This document shows, one piece after another, positions 39,534-43,328 of a stretch of DNA of 43,328 nucleotides. The notes under the pieces are model-generated. The model saw only the letters and a list, made by a program, of their open reading frames with translations, was not told the DNA's origin and did not search any database. Position 1 is the first letter of the stretch. Each line of letters starts with the position of its first letter. This stretch comes from Firm-04 sp946413695 (GTDB taxonomy: Bacteria > Bacillota > Clostridia > Oscillospirales > Ruminococcaceae): assembly GCA_946413695.1 (NCBI GenBank), contig CAMKLV010000023.1, forward strand, positions 1-43,328, written 5' to 3'. A program made the translations under genes and the position numbers.

Positions 39534-41324
39534 ATGACAATTACCAATGATATCCGCTATATCGGCGTGAACGATCATCAGATCGACCTGTTCGAGGGAC
39601 AGTATGATGTCCCGAACGGCATGGCATATAATTCCTATGTCATCATGGACGAGAAGATTGCCGTCATGGATACGGTTGACCGCAACTTCACGCATGAGTG
39701 GCTCGACAATCTCGCAGCCGCACTCGGCAGCAGAAAGCCGGATTACCTGATTGTGCAGCACATGGAGCCCGACCACTCTGCAAACATCGCAAATTTCATG
39801 AAAACCTATCCGGATGCAAAGATCGTCTCCTCTGCAAAGGCATTCCAGATGATGCAGAACTTCTTTGGCACGGATTTTGCAGACCGCCGCATCGTTGTCA
39901 AGGAGAAGGACACGCTCGAGCTGGGCAGACATACGCTGACCTTTGTCGGTGCGCCGATGGTGCACTGGCCGGAGGTTCTGTTCACCTATGACAGCACGGA
40001 CAAGGTGCTGTTCTCCGCTGACGGCTTCGGCAAATTCGGTGCGCTGGATGTCGAGGAGGACTGGGCATGCGAAGCCCGCCGCTATTACTTCGGCATTGTC
40101 GGCAAATACGGCGCACAGGTGCAGGCTGTCCTGAAGAAGGCGGCAGGGCTTGATATTCAGATCATCTGCCCGCTGCACGGTCCGGTTCTGACAGAGAATC
40201 TCGGCTACTATATCGGCCTCTATGACACATGGTCGAGCTACGGCACCGAGACCGAGGGCATCGCCGTGTTCTATACCTCTGTCTACGGCAACACGAAGCG
40301 TGCTGCAGAAAAGCTCGCGGATGCGCTCAAGGCGAACGGCTGCCCGAAGGTCGCGCTCAATGACCTTGCGCGTGAGGATATGGCAGAGTGCGTCGAGGAT
40401 GCATTCCGCTACGGCAGAATCGTCCTTGCAACCACGACCTATAACGCGGAGATTTTCCCGTTCATGCGCACATTCATCGAGGAGCTGACCGAGCGCAACT
40501 TCTCGAACCGCACCGTCGGTTTTATCGAGAACGGCTCGTGGGCACCGCAGGCGGAAAAGGTCATGAAGAAGATGCTCGAGGGCTGCAGGAATCTGACCTT
40601 TGCCGAGAACACCGTGCATATCAAATCCGCGCTGAATGACGAGAGCAATGCGCAGATTCAGGCGCTTGCAGACGAGCTCTGCCGCGACTATCTTGCACAG
40701 AAGGATGACACCGCAGATAAGAACGATCTGACCGCACTGTTCAAGATCGGCTACGGTCTCTATGTCGTGACGTCCAATGACGGCGAAAAGGATAACGGTC
40801 TGATCGTCAACACCGTGACGCAGGTGACCAACACCCCGAACCGCGTTGCCGTGACGATCAACAAGGAGAACTATTCGCATCATGTCATCAAGCAGACCGG
40901 CATCATGAATGTGAACTGCCTGTCGGTTGAGGCACCGTTCAAAGTGTTCGAGACATTCGGATTCCAGAGCGGCAGAAACACGGATAAGTTTGCAGACTGC
41001 AAGCCGATCCGCACGGATAACGGTCTTGTGATGCTGCCGCATTACATCAATGCAATGATGTCGCTGAAGGTTGAGCAGTATGTCGATCTCGGCACGCACG
41101 GCATGTTCATCTGCGAGGTGACCGAGGCGCGCGTGATCTCCGATGCCGAGACCATGACCTATACCTATTATCTGTCGAACGTCAAGCCGAAGCCGCAGAC
41201 CGAGGGCAAAAAGGGCTGGGTCTGCACGATCTGCGGATATGTCTATGAGGGCGAGGAGCTCCCCGAGGACTTCATCTGCCCGCTCTGCAAGCACGGCGCC
41301 GCCGACTTCGAGCCGATTGAATAA
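39534..41324 (+). CDS. Four-domain flavodiiron protein with flavin reductase and rubredoxin
   Basis: Reduces oxygen or nitric oxide to protect an anaerobe. The protein has 596 residues and carries, in order: a metallo-beta-lactamase diiron domain (about 1-245; H-x-E-x-D-H at His76, Glu78, Asp80, His81, with further ligands in VHWPE, SADGFG and PLHGP); a flavodoxin domain binding FMN (FYTSVYGNTKRAAEKL, about 250-390); a flavin reductase-like domain (FKIGYGLYVVTSNDG and NRVAVTINKENYSHHVI, about 402-550); and a C-terminal rubredoxin-like domain (WVCTICGYVYEGEELPEDFICPLC), with a short loop between the two CxxC motifs as in rubrerythrins. The domains put the whole electron chain in one polypeptide. 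AAAGGAGAAAAG precedes the ATG. Confidence 0.95.
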   Translation: MTITNDIRYIGVNDHQIDLFEGQYDVPNGMAYNSYVIMDEKIAVMDTVDRNFTHEWLDNLAAALGSRKPDYLIVQHMEPDHSANIANFMKTYPDAKIVSSAKAFQMMQNFFGTDFADRRIVVKEKDTLELGRHTLTFVGAPMVHWPEVLFTYDSTDKVLFSADGFGKFGALDVEEDWACEARRYYFGIVGKYGAQVQAVLKKAAGLDIQIICPLHGPVLTENLGYYIGLYDTWSSYGTETEGIAVFYTSVYGNTKRAAEKLADALKANGCPKVALNDLAREDMAECVEDAFRYGRIVLATTTYNAEIFPFMRTFIEELTERNFSNRTVGFIENGSWAPQAEKVMKKMLEGCRNLTFAENTVHIKSALNDESNAQIQALADELCRDYLAQKDDTADKNDLTALFKIGYGLYVVTSNDGEKDNGLIVNTVTQVTNTPNRVAVTINKENYSHHVIKQTGIMNVNCLSVEAPFKVFETFGFQSGRNTDKFADCKPIRTDNGLVMLPHYINAMMSLKVEQYVDLGTHGMFICEVTEARVISDAETMTYTYYLSNVKPKPQTEGKKGWVCTICGYVYEGEELPEDFICPLCKHGAADFEPIE

Positions 41325-41328
41325 CAGC

Positions 41329-41400
41329 GGTATCTCCGATGGATTTGGAATGGGGGCTTACAGTATTGCTGCGCAAACTGTGCCCCAGACCCCATTTTTT
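41329..41400 (+). repeat. Post-stop structured repeat, copy R4 (first part)
   Basis: Starts four bases after the flavodiiron stop: GGTATCTCCGATGGATTT, AATGGGG, then one long hairpin (ACAGT...ACTGT with inner TTGC...GCAA) in place of two, and GACCCCATTTTTT. Confidence 0.87.
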
Positions 41401-41419
41401 GCCGGATGCAGGCGAATAC

Positions 41420-41510
41420 AAAAGTTTTGGTCGAGCTTTTACAAAAGCTCGCAGGTTTCCAAAGTGCGGCACCATTAGGTCGCTCGTCGCAATGAGCGAA
41501 ATTCCCCTGC
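41420..41510 (+). repeat. Post-stop structured repeat, copy R4 (second part)
   Basis: AAAAGTTTTGGTC, stem GAGCTTTT/AAAAGCTC (A-T in R2 and R3 changed to G-C here), then GTCGCTCGTCGCAATGAGC and GAAATTCCCC. The stretch to 41626 shows one GTGAATTGC/GCAATTCAC hairpin and no gene. Confidence 0.82.
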
Positions 41511-41626
41511 GACAGAGGGCTCCCCTAAGTGAATTGCAGCGCAATTCACAGATAATCACATTTTGTATGAACTGCTCCCCTGCTGAGGATAATATCGTCA
41601 GGCTTCCGTTTTGAGGTGAAAAAGAA

Positions 41627-42121
41627 GTGGAAATCCGGTTTTTGCGTCAGGATGATGATCTGTTTGCGGTCAGCAATGTATATGAAGCAAGCTGGAAATA
41701 TGCCTATAAAGGGATGATTCCGCAGGATTATCTTGACAGCATTCCGAAAGGAAAATGGGCGGGCAGTATCACAAAAGCCGGAATGCACGCGCTTGTCATG
41801 ATTGAAAACGGATGCATCATCGGGACGGCGTGCATCTGTCGTTCCAGATGGGAAGACTTCAAGAATTTCGGTGAGATCGTTTCCATATATTTTTTGCCTG
41901 AATATATCGGAAATGGTTACGGAACGCAGATGCTGAAAAGATGTATCGAAGAACTGAAGCGTTTTGGATTCACGGAATTATTATTGTGGGTATTAGAAGA
42001 TAATATCAGAGCAAGATTATTCTATGAAAAGAACGGATTTCGTTTTTCCGGTGAATATCGGAATGATAACATCGGCGGGAAAGACCTCCGCGAAATGATG
42101 TATCAGATATCTTGCAAATAA
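41627..42121 (+). CDS. GNAT-family N-acetyltransferase
   Basis: A 164-residue acetyl-CoA-dependent acetyltransferase. It shows ASWKYAYKGMIPQDYLDS, then IVSIYFLPEYIGNGYGTQML (the acetyl-CoA pyrophosphate loop in G-N-G-Y-G-T), and LLLWVLEDNIRARLFYEKNGFRFSGE. Substrate unknown. The GTG at 41627 follows GAGGTG. The gene uses more A/T-rich codons (TTA, ATA, AGA) than its neighbours and stands between repeat R4 and rubredoxin, which hints at later acquisition. Confidence 0.88.
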   Translation: MEIRFLRQDDDLFAVSNVYEASWKYAYKGMIPQDYLDSIPKGKWAGSITKAGMHALVMIENGCIIGTACICRSRWEDFKNFGEIVSIYFLPEYIGNGYGTQMLKRCIEELKRFGFTELLLWVLEDNIRARLFYEKNGFRFSGEYRNDNIGGKDLREMMYQISCK

Positions 42122-42144
42122 TGAACAGAAAGGAGGAAATCAGC

Positions 42145-42300
42145 ATGAAGTATGTATGTTCTGTCTGTGGCTACACCTATGACGAGACCGTCGGTGATCC
42201 GGATAACGGCATCGAGGCAGGCACCAAGTTTGAGGATCTGCCCGAGGATTTCGTATGTCCGCTTTGCGGCGTCGGCAAGGACATGTTTGAAGCCGAGTAA
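42145..42300 (+). CDS. Rubredoxin
   Basis: Small one-iron electron carrier of 51 residues. Its two metal-binding motifs are CSVCGYTYD and CPLCGVGKD, with PDNGIEAGTKFEDLPEDFVC between, the full classical pattern. The ATG at 42145 follows AAGGAGG. It can feed electrons to flavodiiron or rubrerythrin-type proteins; the nearby flavodiiron has its own rubredoxin domain, so this may serve other partners. Its last 31 bases recur downstream at 42360. Confidence 0.95.
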   Translation: MKYVCSVCGYTYDETVGDPDNGIEAGTKFEDLPEDFVCPLCGVGKDMFEAE

Positions 42301-42359
42301 TTGACTGCGATGTCAGATGTCTGCATTCGTGCTAAATGGATGCGGGCACTGCCCGCCGG

Positions 42360-42390
42360 TGTCGGCAAGGATATGTTTGAAGCCGAGTAA
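42360..42390 (+). pseudogene. Duplicated 3' end of the rubredoxin gene
   Basis: TGTCGGCAAGG and the following bases to the stop match the last 31 bases of rubredoxin with only two differences, exactly 90 bases further on. No rubredoxin 5' part remains, so it looks like the relic of a tandem copy. The gap 42301-42359 has no other gene. Confidence 0.7.
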
Positions 42391-42396
42391 AAAGTT

Positions 42397-42430
42397 CGCC
42401 GGCAGCATGAATGTGCTGCCGGCGGCTTTT
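42397..42430 (+). terminator. Terminator after rubredoxin
   Basis: CGCCGGCAGCA pairs with TGCTGCCGGCG, then GCTTTT. Confidence 0.88.
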
Positions 42431-42435
42431 CTGTC

Positions 42436-42517
42436 ATTCGCTGTTTATGGGAAATCGCCGATTTTCCGGCAATTCGCGGTTTATGGGATAGACTTTTTGG
42501 GCGTTTTGTGTTATGAT
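42436..42517 (+). promoter_or_regulatory. Regulator promoter with two direct repeats
   Basis: ATTCGCTGTTTATGGGA (42436-42452) and ATTCGCGGTTTATGGGA (42472-42488) are 36 bases apart start to start. The second abuts a -35-like TAGACT (42489-42494), which is followed after 17 bases by TATGAT (42512-42517). The repeats may be operators for the XRE regulator they precede. Confidence 0.6.
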
Positions 42518-42549
42518 GCAGGCAGATCAACGGAAGGAGGTATCCGGAA

Positions 42550-43041
42550 ATGGATACAGTCAAAATCGGAACATTCCTGAAGGAACTCCGGAAGGAGCAG
42601 AATCTGACGCAGGAACAGCTCGGTGAAAAAGTCGGCGTGACAAACAAGACCGTCTCGCGCTGGGAAACAGGAACCTATATGCCGCCGCTCGAGTGCCTTG
42701 CGATTCTGTCGGAGCTTTACGGTGTCAGCATCAATGAGATTGTCGCCGGACAGCGGCTCAGTCAGGCGGAATTTGCAGAGGCAGCCGAGGAGAATCTTTC
42801 GGAGGCGCTGCAGATGAGCGAGCAGGTCTGGCGGCAGACGGAAAAACGGCTCAGTCTGCTGCTTGTGATCTCGACCGTGCTTGCGGTGCTGATCATCCTG
42901 CTTATGCCGAAATTTGAGGGCAGATTCCTGCTGAATCTGCTCCTGATTGTGCTGGTTGCAGGACTTGCACTGATCAGCAATTCAGCGATTCTTGCCGCGC
43001 TGCTGATGAACAAGGAGCGCAGCGGCAAAGAGCAGAAATAA
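42550..43041 (+). CDS. XRE-family regulator with membrane anchor
   Basis: A 163-residue protein. The N-terminal helix-turn-helix (about 6-62; IGTFLKELRKEQNLTQEQLGEKVGVTNKTVSRWETG) is of the Cro/CI type. A linker follows (about 65-100), then two membrane segments (about 102-122 and 128-152). The layout suggests a DNA-binding domain held at the membrane. Targets unknown; autoregulation is suggested by the repeats in its promoter. GGAAGGAGG precedes the ATG. Confidence 0.88.
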   Translation: MDTVKIGTFLKELRKEQNLTQEQLGEKVGVTNKTVSRWETGTYMPPLECLAILSELYGVSINEIVAGQRLSQAEFAEAAEENLSEALQMSEQVWRQTEKRLSLLLVISTVLAVLIILLMPKFEGRFLLNLLLIVLVAGLALISNSAILAALLMNKERSGKEQK

Positions 43042-43080
43042 CAAAAGCTCCCGTACATTAGAAAGATACCCATATAGAAG

Positions 43081-43124
43081 TTTTGCCCCTGAGCATTTCA
43101 AAGCGCTCAGGGGCATTGTGTTTA
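43081..43124. terminator. Terminator between the XRE regulator and the right-edge gene
   Basis: A perfect GCCCCTGAGC/GCTCAGGGGC stem with T or A runs on each side. It may serve both strands. The remaining gap 43125-43251 shows nothing clear beyond a TTGTCGGCA/TGCCGACA-like stem near 43150. Confidence 0.75.
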
Positions 43125-43251
43125 TTGGACTGCTATGCTAAATCAGAATTTGTCGGCAGTGCCGACAGCCGTTATTCTAAAGCTTTCCGGAAGCGTTATG
43201 CGCATCTTTCAGTACACTGGTTTTCGGAAGCTTATTGCTGTAAATCAGAAT

Positions 43252-43328
43252 TTAACTGTCTAATTCCTCCAGAAAATCCTTCAGGATTTTTCCGCACTCT
43301 TCTGGCTTATCAAACATGATCTCATGCT
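43252..43328 (-). CDS. Alpha/beta hydrolase, C-terminal end (partial)
   Basis: The minus strand reads HEIMFDKPEECGKILKDF and ends LEELDS at a TAA stop (43254-43252). The His followed by a Lys/Pro/Glu and I-L-x-D-F-L pattern is how alpha/beta hydrolases end, with the catalytic His. Only the last 25 codons lie in the window; the 5' part is cut off by the right edge. Substrate unknown. Confidence 0.6.
   Translation of the reverse strand, partial: HEIMFDKPEECGKILKDFLEELDS

Noticed and set aside
39273..41294. 673-codon open frame opposite the flavodiiron gene
   Set aside because: Antisense shadow; it also runs through repeat R3, which is non-coding.

Overview
This window is the replication-origin region of a Gram-positive, anaerobic, probably spore-forming member of the Clostridia, most likely a Ruminococcus-like Oscillospiraceae. 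The evidence is the gene order dnaA - dnaN - yaaA - recF - remB - gyrB - two YcxB-like genes - gyrA, a SpoIIP protein, a Spo0A-type regulator, a TIGR04086-type membrane protein, CIRCE control of groESL, and anaerobe oxygen-defence proteins (a flavodiiron fusion and a rubredoxin). The DNA is moderately GC-rich, with AT-rich gaps. The species assignment is inference from gene content and protein style.

Left arm (1-14050), genes on both strands: a polar amino acid ABC operon on the minus strand whose binding protein is circularly permuted; tRNA-Val; a Spo0A homologue with a dead receiver domain, divergent from a membrane protein; groES-groEL behind a CIRCE operator; a VanZ protein; tRNA-Thr; a signal-peptidase-fold membrane protein without catalytic residues; a divergent methionyl-tRNA synthetase with a coupled small membrane protein; tRNA-Arg; a permuted-papain protein; and a spoIIP operon with a switch-like leader.

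Origin (about 14050-16370): AT-rich gaps with DnaA-box-like motifs lie on both sides of dnaA. Rightwards, almost every gene is on the plus strand, as expected for leading-strand genes. After gyrA come two small membrane proteins, deoC, a phosphopantetheinyl transferase, an SDR oxidoreductase, two hypothetical genes, purB, secD-secF, a TIM-barrel sugar isomerase-like gene, nrdR, an rRNA pseudouridine synthase, an orphan MsmX-type sugar transporter ATPase, a D-lactate dehydrogenase-like gene, the four-domain flavodiiron protein, a GNAT acetyltransferase, rubredoxin, and a membrane-anchored XRE regulator. The 3' end of an alpha/beta hydrolase enters from the right edge.

The strongest unusual signals are: (1) the circular permutation of the amino acid binding protein; (2) a family of structured repeats placed within about 5 bases after stop codons, in the gene's own direction, whose hairpin arms co-vary between copies; (3) a Spo0A paralogue lacking every phosphorylation residue, with two 0A-box-like sites 29 bp apart (start to start) in the divergent intergenic region; (4) two mutually exclusive hairpins before spoIIP; (5) a hairpin placed between Shine-Dalgarno and start codon of the pseudo-signal-peptidase gene. 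All are read by eye; no alignment, folding or database search was run.
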